A stretch of 64,000 nt of DNA from Dendrolimus kikuchii (taxonomy: Eukaryota > Arthropoda > Insecta > Lepidoptera > Lasiocampidae): the NCBI GenBank assembly GCA_019925095.2, contig CM034411.1:14818001-14882000 (forward strand), given 5' to 3'. A program made the translations under genes and the position numbers. Below are positions 34,956 to 45,599 of the stretch, piece after piece (positions within the stretch are counted from its first letter, which is position 1; each line of letters opens with the position of its first letter). The notes under the pieces are model-generated. The model saw only the letters and a list, made by a program, of their open reading frames with translations, ran no database searches and was not told where the DNA came from.

Positions 34956-35277
34956 TTTTATTTTATTTAAGTTTATGGCTTGGCAGCTAGGCCTTTAAGC
35001 CAGATCTTAGTTTACAATATAGTTTTTCATTTTCTTAAGCCTATGTGTAGCACAGCTGAACTTTAGGCAATCAGCTAGTGCCATTCAACGGAGTTCTTGT
35101 AACAACTCAAAAGGCCACATTTGACTATACAGTTCACATTTCTCACAAAAACACATATTTACTACTCAAAAACTATCGATATCCTACAACTATTGTTCAT
35201 TTTAGAGTAATTTTACACATTTTTAGAAAATAAAACTGCACAGCACAACATCTCCTTTCAGTTCCCGGCAAAAACTC
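34956..35277 (-). mobile_element. SINE-like family S, copy B, tandem partner
   Basis: Minus-strand copy with its A-rich tail at the left (TTTTATTTTATTTAAG on plus). It lies between two copies of the 12-mer GCTCGATCGATG. A segment near 35,000-35,075 differs from the other copies (ATCTTAGTTTACAATATAG), so the unit is partly rearranged. Confidence 0.75.
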
Positions 35278-35289
35278 GCTCGATCGATG

Positions 35290-35559
35290 TTTTTTTATGT
35301 TTAAGGCTTGGCAACTAGGCCTTTAAGCCAGGCGCAGTTGTATTGTAGGCTACAATCCACACCATTCAACGGAGTTCTTGTGAAAACTCGAAAGGCCACA
35401 TTTGACTATACAGTTCACATTTCTCACAAAAACACATATTTACTACTCAAAAACTATCAATATCCTACAACTATTGTTCATTTTAGAGTAATTTTACACA
35501 TTTTTAGAAAATAAAACTGCACAGCACAACGTCCCCTTTCAGTTCCCGCCAAAAACTCC
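35290..35559 (-). mobile_element. SINE-like family S, copy C, tandem partner
   Basis: Complete minus-strand unit. It is preceded by the GCTCGATCGATG at 35278-35289 and followed by another at 35560-35571, so it shares the middle target copy with unit B. Confidence 0.8.
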
Positions 35560-35571
35560 GCTCGATCGATG

Positions 35572-36266
35572 TGATTCGGCGTGAAACGGTTAAGCCTTGA
35601 GCTAATCGTGTTTTGTGCGATGAGGAAGTTCCGATGACCAAAACATACACCACAGTATATAACTACAAACTTCAATGTGACAATTGATTAAGGCTGTATT
35701 TGAGCGGCTATTTGCTGTATGATAGCTTTTAGGTTAATAGTTGCAATTCGTTAAATTAAAATGATCATCTGTGGGACGAGAAGCCTATTTATTTTTTCGC
35801 TAATTAAGGATTCAAAAAGTTTGTTCGCATAAATAAGTATTACCAAAAATTGTTGACTACCAAAACAGTTGTGAGGAAACCTTTTCAATTCGCGCTTTAG
35901 CGTGGCCACTGTAATGCACGATTGCTTAAATTACCCTACTTAATAATTACGTTATAATAATCTTTCTTCTTAAATTATTATGTACACAAGCGTTTATTTA
36001 TAATGCATGCTGTGTTCGCATCAAGAAGGCCATTCAGCAACCATATTCTCTGTCTTCTAAACTTGTTTCAAAGTACATAAGCTGAGTTGGCCAGTTTGCG
36101 AACCAAACTAAAAAAAAATGTCGCCGCACAATTTACCAAAGGAAGGTACACACCGGTCCAGCCGGGTATGAAAATGCTCGCGCCGGTGTGTACGCGCAAT
36201 ACCATAAAATTGTCTATGACAATCACTTTTGGTCTACGGCCAACCGCCAAGTTTCAGAAAATTCAC
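35572..36266. other. no gene; one shared block
   Basis: Bases 36,120-36,215 (ACACCGGTCCAGCCGGGTAT, CCGGTGTGTACGCGCAATA) are related in reverse orientation to 62,255-62,330. The remainder is unassigned AT-rich sequence. Confidence 0.4.
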
Positions 36267-36267
36267 G

Positions 36268-36543
36268 GGAGTTTTTGGCGGGAACTGAAAGAAGATTTTG
36301 TGCTGTGCAGTTTTATTTTCTAAAAATGTCTAAAACTTCTCTAAAATGAACAATAGTTGTAGGATATTAATAGTTTTTGAGTAGTAATTATGTGTTTTGT
36401 GAGAAATGTGAACTGTATAGTCAAATGTGGCCTTTCGAGTTGTCACAAGAACTCCGTTGAATGGTGTGGATTGTAGCTTACAATACAACTGCGCCTGGCT
36501 TATAGGCCTAGTTGCCAAGCCATTAACATATAAAAAAAATATA
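36268..36543 (+). mobile_element. SINE-like family S, copy D
   Basis: Runs from GGAGTTTTTGGCGGGAACTG to TTGCCAAGCCATTAACATAT and an A-rich tail. AAAATTCACG occurs just before the start and again after the tail, giving a 10-bp target duplication. Confidence 0.8.
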
Positions 36544-36829
36544 AAAATTAAAAAATTCACGACGAAACGAAACGGAACCTTTGTACGCGCAACAACTTCT
36601 TACTAAAAATTATTGTAAAATTGCAAAAATTTTAATACACGCATTATTAGAGCAAAAAGTGCTTCATTGAAGACTTCCTACGCTACAAATGTTATTTATT
36701 TTGGTAGGTAGATATTAAAGTTTTATTTTTTATAAAACAGTTACGCCGCGAGCCGACTGCTGCTCTAAAAGATAGATAGATAATAATTCTAAAAGCTGCG
36801 TTTTTAGAATCTGCTGTCCCGAATAAACC

Positions 36830-36997
36830 TAGCGACACACTTACGAAACGTTCCGCGCGGAAAGTTCGGCGGCGGAAGGATCGGGGCCGATCTGAACTTG
36901 GCGGAACGTCCGCTGATGTTTCACAGGTAACTTAGAAAACATTGTGAGCGTATTTAGCCGAATTTTCAGTGCGGAACGTTCCGCTGGTGTGTCGCTA
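36830..36997. mobile_element. MITE with TAGCGACACAC termini
   Basis: The left end TAGCGACACACTTACG and the right end GTGTGTCGCTA are inverted. Each side also carries the palindromic motif CGTTCCGC/GCGGAACG. The length is about 168 bases and there is no ORF. The superfamily is uncertain. Confidence 0.6.
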
Positions 36998-37330
36998 TAT
37001 TTAATATTTTTATTTTTAAATTCCTTGTACAAATTCGACACTTCTAACTAAACTATAGTATAGATATAGTGACAATAGTGTCCAAATAAATTGGCTATTA
37101 CATACACAGACAGACGGATATGCACAAATAATATCTTTCCTCTTAATTCGCGTTTGATTTGCGCTAATTGTGTTTGGAAATGTGTTGCGATTGGCCTTCT
37201 GAGCCAAGAAAGGTAATGCAACTGTCTTAGATAATTCTGGTATTAGACTGAAACCCAAATTGGATCAATTTGATTAAATAGCACATAACTGAAAGGACAT
37301 GAAGATATAAAATGAAATTTTTTATATATA
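36998..37330. other. no gene recognised
   Basis: AT-rich non-coding sequence. Confidence 0.4.
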
Positions 37331-37334
37331 TATA

Positions 37335-37755
37335 ATCGGCAGACAAACACATTATTGTATATCCTCAAATTAAGTTTCAAGTTTTTTTATGTTTGCTTGT
37401 AGGCAAATTGACAAACGGACCACCTGGTGGTAGGTGGCTATCATTGCCCATGGACATCTACAACAAAAGGGGAGCCGATGCGTTGCCTACCTCATTGAGA
37501 CTAAGTATCTGTTCACGCCCTTTTTGAAGAGCCCCATATTGAAGAGCTCTGGGAAAACCGCGGGAGTAACTTGAACACATGGCATGAAGGAGCGTCCGCC
37601 ACGTACCGTGGAAGACTTCCAAGTGTCTAGGAAGTGTGGTTACGCGTGTGTTATAGGTGATATATGACGAACTACCCATCCAGACTATAGTAAATAACGG
37701 AGAAAATTCGTTTTCGAAATTTACCATGTTAGAATCGAACTTGTAGCCTCTGAGA
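37335..37755 (-). mobile_element. tRNA-derived SINE T1 split by another SINE/LINE tail
   Basis: The left part (AATCGGCAGACAAACACATT) and right part (TATAGGTGATATATGACGAA, B-box-like remnant GTTAGAATCGAAC) match T1. Between about 37,378 and 37,640 lies a different repeat (GACCACCTGGTGGTAGGTGG, CCATGGACATCTACAAC) of a type common in Lepidoptera. Confidence 0.5.
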
Positions 37756-38944
37756 TTGATTCAAGTATGTGTTTATATAGGTTCACTTTGGTTGATTCAT
37801 CCATTTTGTAATACATAAATGAACCGTCTAATATCGGCTTAAGGCGTAATCGAACTAACAGTGTCGTTCAGCAGTCATTTGACGTCATGTTTTGTGGAAA
37901 TGGTGATAATGTTTTACTGGCCAATCACGACTTTGATAGCGACGGGCGACACGAGCGGGGCGGCGACGGGCATCCCCTCAGCAGCGACATTTGTTAATTT
38001 ATCAAGTCGTTGTGGCCGCTGAATACGTCCACTCACCACCGTCGCGATGCAGCCGTCGTTACGAATCGTAGACTCTTTCTAGTTCGCCTCTATATTTTTT
38101 ATTGTCATACCACGCATCGCGTGTCCTTACTGAAAGAAAAAAAACATTTTAATAAGGCAAATCACATTAAATTAATAGCTACAAAGAAATAAGTAAAATA
38201 AACTAATGTGTCCTACAAGGGGCCAAAGTCTCAGCATGATGCTTTTTTTTTACACAAATCGTCTGTTTACCATTGAAAGCGACGATTCGTGGCGTGCTTT
38301 ATTTATATTACTTTTGCATTTGTCGGTTGTCGCGGCGCGCTTAGCTATCGCTCATAGCGACAAGGTCTTGACCGGGCCGTTATACTACACGAGTCAGTGA
38401 AACGAACTTATGAAATCAGAAATTTGTAACTTAAACCATTAATAAATATTGAATGTCAGTCAACTTCCGATGGCCAAACTTCTTTGTTACGACACAACTG
38501 ATACCATACGCTTTACGAAATAACACGTCCATTTATTGCTATTAGAAGGTACCAGTGTGGCCTTGGTTTTATCATTGCATGTGTTTTAAAATCAATATTC
38601 ATAAGGCTGTACTCATAATACATTAGAAAGAAGTAAATAAAGACAGAGGAAGAAATATGTTTGTAGAATAGAATGGAATATCATTTTCTCGCATAAACTG
38701 TCGCATACATATGATTTAAAGATAGAGAACCAACGATACAGGCAGTTTATAATGTTGCCCGTCTATTACAGAATATTACTATTATCATGTTACTAAATTT
38801 TTCTGTTATTCATCACAAAAATAATACAAAAAAATATCACATTATTAAAAATACTTATATAAATTAGTCAAGTTCAAAAAATTCAAATGTCTAAAAAAAT
38901 ATTATTATAAGTCATAAATTATGGTATAATTATTTATATATAAT
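37756..38944. other. no gene recognised
   Basis: A GC-rich patch at 37,920-38,000 (GCGACGGGCGACACGAGCGG) and another at 38,325-38,400 sit in AT-rich DNA. Motifs GATAGCGACGG and CATAGCGACAAGG could be remnants of one element, but no ends are found. Confidence 0.35.
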
Positions 38945-38949
38945 ATCAG

Positions 38950-39555
38950 ACCATTATTGTCCCACTGCTGGGCTCGGACCTCACATTATAGGGGGAACAG
39001 ACAGTATAACCGCCACGCTTGTCCAACGCGGCTTGGTAGGTTTGACACATCGGTTATCTCGGTTTTTTTTTTAAATTATTATATATATCTCTACGGACTC
39101 GAGTTCCGTACCCTTTTTTAATACTTAATTTCTATGAAAAATTTGAGACTCTGTACACGCTTATTGTTTGTTTTTGTTAGTGTATGTGACATTATATGTA
39201 GTAATTTTTCTGTTTTGGTGTACCTTAAGAATAACTTATTATATTAATTTATTCTAATTTTAATACTAAACTTATACTAATGTAGAGTGTATCTGTTACA
39301 TGCTGGTGTTGTGAGGAAGTGCATGTGCAGTGTTGGCCTTATATCTATACTTATATATAGTCGTATCTAGTGCCATGTGTGTTATCAACACACATGGGTT
39401 ATCTCGATGTGCAGGTTACATCACGATGTTTTCCTTCACCGTTGTTAGCACATGGTAATTGTAACAATATGCACATTAGATCAGAAAACGGACTAAGAGA
39501 TGCATGCGTTCCGGCCAGGATCGAACCCGAGCCTATATGGCCTATATGTAGAGGA
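38950..39555 (-). mobile_element. tRNA-derived SINE, family T2, interrupted
   Basis: Homologous to 56,270-56,560 (GTAGGTTTG, GTTATCTCGATGTGCAGGT, TTCCGGCCAGGATCGAACCC). On the minus strand a B-box GGTTCGATCC remains, while the A-box side is lost. A 335-bp insertion at 39,062-39,396 interrupts it. Confidence 0.7.
39062..39396 (-). mobile_element. unclassified retroposon inside the T2 SINE
   Basis: GGTTATCTCG is duplicated at both borders (39052-39061 and 39397-39406), and the left border carries a T run, meaning an A tail on the minus strand. The minus-strand 5' end is a hairpin CCATGTGTGTT-GAT-AACACACATGG whose last base overlaps the duplication. No ORF. It does not resemble the other SINEs here. 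Confidence 0.65.
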
Positions 39556-40319
39556 CACCTCTCTACCAAAACTTCATTTTTATGTGTTTTTGTTTGTATG
39601 TTCTCCCTCTTTACGATTATAGAAACAAATCGTTTGTCATGCAATTTGTTTTACGACATTAAATGAGTAACATTAATATAACGAGCTAAAATACCTCTTT
39701 AAGTAGGTATTGTTCTTTGAAGCTGTACTAGTGTGAGTAAACTTTTGCAGAATGGCGGAATTTCTTTAATAATAACTTTCATTGGTTTCATTCGTAAATA
39801 TTTCATAAAAATTACACTGTTATTGTTATTGAAATAGGCACATTCAGATGGATTCAAGTATTTGAATTGAAATAATAGTTTTGTCCTTGCCTCGAATGTA
39901 GTCACAAAACCTCGCTCTTTGATTGGTTATTAGTTTACAATATAATACATATTGGCTGGCGTCTACTTTTTTAAATATGGATCTGTATGGCTTGTGTATG
40001 TAGCCAGCAGCAACTGTTTGAAACTCCAAAAAAGGTTTTATTGTCTTTGACATTGTTTTATGCTGGCCAGGAATAATATTTGAAATTTAGAACATTGATG
40101 TTGTTTTGTTTTTTATCTGTTAATTTGTTATCTATATTTTTTTATTATATATTATATACTTTTCTATTTGCTCATGCGGTTTCAATTATTATATTACGTA
40201 TAGTCCATTTAAATAATAATAACTTAAATAAAGAAATGTTGAATTAATGGTTTTATGAATATTTCAATTTTTTAATAAACATCAAGCAAATAGGCACCTG
40301 AGGAAAGTCCGGCTAGTCT
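39556..40319. other. no gene recognised
   Basis: AT-rich non-coding sequence without recognisable element boundaries. Confidence 0.4.
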
Positions 40320-40640
40320 ACTCGTCGACTGACGTCAGACGCGGAATTTTGTCCAAAAATCCACATGAACTAAAACTACACTGTAAAATTATACTAAAAC
40401 AATAATTTATATTCTTTTTTAAATTCTGCGGTACTTGATGTCCCGGGAATCCCACGGGATTTTTTCGGGAGTGACACAAATCAGTTAGGTTGCGTAAAAA
40501 TTACCTGATTTCGATATGATTTCATTCATACGATAGTTTAAGGTTAGAGTAGTTTTTTTCCGCTGAGAATCTTCCCGGGAATTATTTAGTGGTATATGTA
40601 AAAAAAAAAACTGTCAAATTTGTCCTATATTTTATTTCCA
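40320..40640. mobile_element. Helitron-like interior, boundaries unclear
   Basis: Carries GGGAATCCCACGGGATTTT and CTTCCCGGGAATT blocks like those in the copies at 312-788 and 8625. No termini are identified. Confidence 0.3.
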
Positions 40641-40670
40641 GGACACTGGCTGTCATATTTTCTTAACATG

Positions 40671-41147
40671 TACAGTAATACCCCGCTTTACGCGACTTCG
40701 TATAGCGCGCAATTCTTATAACGCGATTTTTTAAATTCGCGCTGATATACCCCGCTTTACGTGGGTTCATTGAGTGATCCATTATCTCCCTTCGTGGCGT
40801 GATTGAACTAGCCAATAACAGCGCAAATCTCAGTTATAAAAGTTGATGTGTTCGGCAAATAATACAAAGCAGTGTTGTTTGTTACGAAAGAGTTTTTCAA
40901 GAACGCAAACAAAATTCTACTCAAAAAACATTAGATAACTATTTCTCATGTAATTCTAAGAATTAAATAAATAAATAAAAATCTGTAACAATGAATAAGT
41001 TTATTCTGTTTTACTTTTGCAATAAAAGCATTTTAATTATTTATTTGGCTTGTTATATCATCTTATACCGCTACTACACGCACGCGCATTTTGCTTAATG
41101 CGATTTCTTCTGGAATGCATCCATCGCATAAAGCGGGATATTATCTG
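40671..41147. mobile_element. Tigger/pogo-like MITE
   Basis: The left end TACAGTAATACCCCGCTTTA and the reversed right end CAGATAATATCCCGCTTTAT are inverted repeats of the type seen in Tigger/pogo elements (CAGT-ATACC-CG-TTTACG). The interior repeats the CCCCGCTTTACG motif near 40,750. No intact transposase. Confidence 0.7.
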
Positions 41148-41361
41148 TGCTCAGACATTTAGGACGTATAAAAAGACACGTTCTAAGAAATATCTGGTAG
41201 TGCGCTTGTGCATAACGTGACCAAAACTTGACGTATATCATTTAGAAAGTGAATTTGTTAAGTAATATCTGTTGGAACATATTTAGTGCTTTTTAATGGC
41301 AGCTGGCTACACGGATATATCTATAGTAGTAAATGAGGTCCCGTGTAACAAATATACTACT

Positions 41362-41708
41362 TGTTGCGGACAGATAGCACCCCCCTGACCCGCCCGCCGG
41401 AGCACATCTACACTCCGCGCCCCGCATACCGTCGACGCCCATAGCTAGCGCGATTAGCAACTATTCGTCGGTCGGAATGCGGGATATAGGAGGCCGAAAA
41501 AACCTGAAAAAACTACTACAGCAAGAACAACTATGAACTCAGCCACTCAGCTATTCATATATTGTACTCAACTCTCTTGCATACTTTGTTCTACTCTTTA
41601 AATGTATATTTATAATTTAATAATAATTATTATTATATTATAATAATCATACAGTCCATTATTACGTCGAGTTTTAATTTCCAAACACGAGAAGCAACTG
41701 CCACCAAT
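41362..41708 (+). mobile_element. solo LTR-like element, family L1, with 5-bp TSD
   Basis: Starts TGTTGCGGACAGATAGCAC and ends CCACCAAT, flanked by ACTAC on both sides (41356-41360 and 41709-41713). A second copy lies at 47,645-47,981 with a different target duplication. The GC-rich first part and AT-rich second part could be U3 and R/U5, but no internal region is present. A SINE or non-autonomous DNA element is the alternative. Confidence 0.55.
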
Positions 41709-41772
41709 ACTACTAAAATATGATCTTATGATGTAATTGATGGGAAAATAGTAGAGTAATGAGCTATTTTAT

Positions 41773-41800
41773 ACATACATACATACATAACTTCACGCCA
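41773..41800 (-). mobile_element. 28-bp RTE-like LINE insertion with 10-bp TSD
   Basis: Consists only of the (TATG)n tail and the last bases of the family 3' end (AACTTCACGCCA on plus). GCTATTTTAT is duplicated exactly at 41763-41772 and 41801-41810. This is an extremely 5'-truncated copy. Confidence 0.85.
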
Positions 41801-41839
41801 GCTATTTTATGTACCCTGGAAGCTCAATTATTCTATTTT

Positions 41840-42148
41840 TTTTTAATAGCTTGAGTTCAGCAGACAGGCAGACGGTCCACCTGATGGAAAGCGGTTACGA
41901 TCGCCTATGGACATTTGCAACACCAAAGGTCCTACAAATGCGCTGCTGCTCTTTAAAGGGAGACTGGAACCGGGCCACTAATGCCGGAACACAGCTCAAG
42001 GTTATTATGGCGGCATACTCTAGACCAGGTGTGGTAGCCATCCAGTCGAGCAAATTCCCTACCATCTGTGTGTGGGTTGTTTTGTCGCCTCTTACGACAG
42101 GCCGCCCGGCCGCAGGAAATTGTATTCTTTCTCCGTTCCTGCACGGAT
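41840..42148 (-). mobile_element. SINE-like family P, near full length
   Basis: The T-rich left edge then GAGTTCAGCAGACAGGCAGA, and the right edge CCGTTCCTGCACGGATAT. No clean target duplication is seen. Confidence 0.8.
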
Positions 42149-42249
42149 ATAATTTATCTGATAATTAAGCTGTAAGAGTATGTAGTTGGTCCAAAAATGC
42201 AGGCAGGATAGTTTTATAATCTAGAATGGTGCTAATATTTTAGTATAAA

Positions 42250-42435
42250 TAATTATGTTTTTTTGGTCCGTCTTCATGTCCTTCGGAATAAACCGATTAT
42301 CATGAAATTTGGTATATTTTAGTTTAGATAATGGGTATGAGCATAGGATGTGTTTTATCCCGGAATAAGTAATACATTCCACGGTTTACGGATTCGAACA
42401 ATATGCGAGTGAAGTTGAACCGTTTATTATGAATT
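42250..42435. mobile_element. Helitron-like fragment
   Basis: CGGAATAAACCGATTATCAT and GAAATTTGGTAT are of the type found in Helitron interiors. No termini. Confidence 0.3.
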
Positions 42436-42443
42436 TTGTTTTA

Positions 42444-42668
42444 TACATACATACATACATACATACATACATACATAACTTCACGCCAGTTCCCTTGCGG
42501 GATAGGTACGAACAACAGAGCGCCATTCAAGCTTATTCTTACACACCTCAATTGCTTCTTTGACATTCATAACTCTTGTCATGCACGCTCGTCTGTTCTT
42601 AAGGCTCCTGACATCAGCTTCTGCTAGTACACGATCAATTTGATCATGGAAGGTGTGTCGTGGCCTTT
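42444..42668 (-). mobile_element. RTE-like LINE fragment joined to another LINE
   Basis: Minus-strand 3' end of the RTE-like family with a long (TATG)n tail at 42,444-42,476. It breaks off inside the GGCCACGAC segment and continues directly into a different LINE on the same strand (42,669-43,295). Confidence 0.75.
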
Positions 42669-43295
42669 AACTAACTCCGTTGGCTCAGCGACCCAAAGTG
42701 AGTCTTGGCCTCCGAAACGAGAGCACGCCACTTTCCTCTGTCCTGCGAAGTGTCTTGTCAATTGTGGGCTTGTAGTGCGATCAGGTCAGCTTCCACTCTA
42801 TCCTTCCATCGATACTTGGGACGACCAATCGGTCGTCGACCGACTGGTCGCCCCAAGTATGCTTTCTTCACTCCCCGATCCTCCTCCATCCGCTCTACAT
42901 GACCGAGCCAGCGGAGACGGTGAGATTTTATCTCCCCAATTATGTTGGGCTCGGCCATGAGGTCTTCTATTTCGGAGTTGGTTCGGACCCTCCAGCTGCC
43001 ATCTTTTATTGTTGGGCCCAAGATTTTTCTGAGAACCTTCTTCTCTGTGACCAACAATTGGTTCTCCTCCTTCAGTGTCAGTGTCCAGGCCTCACAGCCG
43101 TACATCAAAATTGGTCTAATGACAGTTTTGTAAACGCGAATTTTAGTCTTCCTGCTTAGGAGCCTGGACACTAACACCTTATGTAGGGCAGCACTGCACC
43201 TGAGGGCATTTTGGACACGGATGTGTATTTCTTCCTCTCGGGAGTTCGTGTCTGTGATCGTGCATCCCAGGTATTTGAACTTGGATGTTTTTTAA
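42669..43295 (-). pseudogene. non-LTR reverse transcriptase C-terminal fragment
   Basis: On the minus strand it reads FKYLGCTITDTNSREEEIHI at the right edge, then VRPILMYGCEAWTL-type sequence (seen as VIRPILMYGCEAWTL), LRKILGPTIKDGSW, HRLRWLGHVERMEEDRG and GRPVGRRPIGRPKYRW. These are the region after the catalytic domain (the FKYLG block) and the usual C-terminal tail of several LINE clades. The catalytic YADD is absent, so the copy is 5'-truncated. The clade is uncertain. Confidence 0.7.
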
Positions 43296-43432
43296 AATTA
43301 ACAAATTTGCATTATTTTTAAATCTAAATAAAAGAGCTGGCATTAAATCAATATAAAAATGACGTCATAACTTGCTACGCTCGAAAAAAGTGTAGACCGC
43401 ATCTGTGTTTTGTAAGTTGATAAAAAGTATGT

Positions 43433-43600
43433 CAACAACAACAACAATACACTTTATTGTACAAATGTACACTAACATAAAAGTAACACAAGACTATAAT
43501 AGGCTTATTGCTTAAAGCAGTCTATTCCAGATATTCAATTCATTCTATTGCAAACCGCCCTATTCTTCATTTCATTTTTGAAGTGGGAGGGTAAACCGCT
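43433..43600 (-). mobile_element. LINE 3' end with (TTG)n tail
   Basis: On the minus strand it reads ATTTGTACAATAAAGTGTAT then TTGTTGTTG. The upstream 3' UTR includes GACTGCTTTAAGCAATAAGC. It resembles other insect LINE 3' ends with a short tandem tail. Confidence 0.5.
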
Positions 43601-43962
43601 TCGTTACGTAACGCGTTACGGCACCCGTCTGTCTGGCTTCCCTTTCTCTGACGCATACGGCAGCGGTAAGCAGGCTCCTCCTCTCTCACTCTAACTTACA
43701 GCGCTAGCCGTATTTCTTCTAATGTACATATTCAAGTATTGTTACTAAGAATAAAATATATTTTATAATCAATAAAAGATTTTATTAATAAATAACCTTT
43801 CCTTAAATTATCATATTAATATACATAAAATTTAAGTAATAACCTAAGCTTTACTCAAGTTAAAAAATTTCAATATTAAATAGTTCAACTTAGGTTAGTT
43901 TAAGTTATCGCTTCTGTCGGGCGTCCCGAGACGCACACGTTTTTTATTCTGTTTTTATATTA
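43601..43962. other. no gene recognised
   Basis: Non-coding. Bases 43,590-43,720 are GC-richer (TTACGTAACGCGTTACGGC) without an ORF. Confidence 0.35.
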
Positions 43963-44180
43963 CTAGCTGTGCCCGCGACGTCGTCCGCGTGGAATTTGCT
44001 TTCAAAACCCCCCGATTTTGAAACATTCTTCATTGGTGCTCCGCTCCTATTGGTCTTAGCGTGATGATATATAGCTTTCCTCGATAAATGGGTTATCCAA
44101 CACTAAAATACTTTTTCAAATCAGACCAGCAGTTCCTGAGATTAGCGCGTTCAATCAAACAATATATTAGTATATTTGAC
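43963..44180 (-). mobile_element. Helitron-like element
   Basis: The left edge CTAGCTGTGCCCGCGACGTC is the reversed 3' terminus, and the right edge has ATATATTAGTAT. The interior matches 22,205-22,450 (TGGTCTTAGCGTGATGATAT). Confidence 0.6.
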
Positions 44181-44584
44181 TACAACACTAATACTTACAT
44201 TTTAAATATCGCGATATCTTTTGAATGAAACGTCTGAATTGAATAATTCAAAAAGTTCTAGAAAGGTATTGAATTCGTCTTGAATATGGAGTAATTTATT
44301 TTGATAAGGATTAATACCAAGGTACAAAATAAAGAGTTTTCGAAGCGACGGCATTTTAATTATTAAAAAAAATAAAAGAAAACACTTATTGTGAGATAAC
44401 TACAATAGTTAGACATATGGTTACGCGATATTTTTTGTAGACAATTATATGTTCTGCAAAGTGGTAGTACATTGTTTTGTTCTATAATCAATAGTTTTCG
44501 CAGCGCACGCCGTGTAAGGATTTTTTCGGGTAATTTTTTTACACCTTGGGTTACATTATTGGACTTTTACTAAGGATCCCTAAT
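44181..44584. other. no gene recognised
   Basis: AT-rich non-coding sequence. Confidence 0.4.
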
Positions 44585-44738
44585 TTTTTGAAAATATAAT
44601 ATAGCCTATAGCCTTCCTCGATAAATGTACTATTCAACACTGAAAGAATTTTTCAAATCGGACCAGTGGTTCCTGAGATCTTCCACGACTCTTCTCTCCC
44701 TCTACAAACTCTTCAGCTTTATAATATTAGTATAGATA
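44585..44738 (-). mobile_element. Helitron-like 5' part
   Basis: TATAGCCTATAGCCTTCCTC through TTTATAATATTAGTATAGAT matches the right-hand part of 43,963-44,180. Its 3' terminus is missing. Confidence 0.5.
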
Positions 44739-45339
44739 AGGAACGGATGTCCGAAAAATTCTTGAAGTGTATTCACCTTACGTTGAAAGCGTATACCGTT
44801 TTCCGGTAGGCGTGTCCTTCGTTTTTCATGCCTCACGCTTAACATACAAATCATGGTTACTAAGTTTCTATGTTGTGGCGTGCACGCGAGTTCCGGATGT
44901 GCGTGCGTTTTATGGCTATTGGCTGAAACCGATGTAGCTGTTGAAGGTTTATATTCGCTTCAAGGTCCAGGGTCCGCTTCAGCTCATTATTAGCACATAT
45001 GTGTCCGCGATGACAGCGCAGATCGCGTTTGTGCACGTGATCGTTAATTGTGTTGTTGTCTCACTCTGTTTATATAGGATTTGTATGAAATGGGTATATT
45101 TTCTTGGTATATTACGAGATGGTGATAGTGTTAGTCTTGCGGCTTTTGGAAGAGCTGAAGGGAAAAGGTTTTGGGTTCCGTAGCCTATGTGGAGAAAACA
45201 GAACCCTCATCGTGCTGTATCAAATCATATAATAAAACTGTACAGGTCGAATTTCTGTATAATGAAAAAAAATATGCTAAAAACCGAGTCATGGGCATCC
45301 CCATAAGAAGTGAAATGGAACTAATTTTGTTTTTTTTTC
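44739..45339. other. no gene; shared block near 45,060
   Basis: TGTTGTCTCACTCTGTTTAT and GGATTTGTATGAAA at 45,050-45,092 match 24,605-24,650. The 80-codon frame over it shows no motif. Confidence 0.35.
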
Positions 45340-45536
45340 AAATTTTTGTTTCTCTGTTCACATGTTTGTACGGGCTAATCTCCGAAACGACTGAACCGAT
45401 TTAAATTAAATTTTGTATGGTGATAGCTTATATCCCTGGTCAACATATAAGATACTTTTGATCCCGAAAAATTAAAGAGTTCCCGTGGGATAGTTAAAAA
45501 AAATTACCACGCGGACGAAGTCGCGGGCATCAGTTA
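45340..45536 (+). mobile_element. Helitron-like element
   Basis: Contains ACTGAACCGATTTAAATTAA and ends CGCGGACGAAGTCGCGGGCA then TCAGTTAG, giving a hairpin CGCGGAC/GTCGCGG-like stem before the TTAG end. Confidence 0.6.
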
Positions 45537-45599
45537 GCTAACAATATTTAAGAACATGACAAAAAAGTACTACCTGCAACATAGTGATGTTTGATATTT

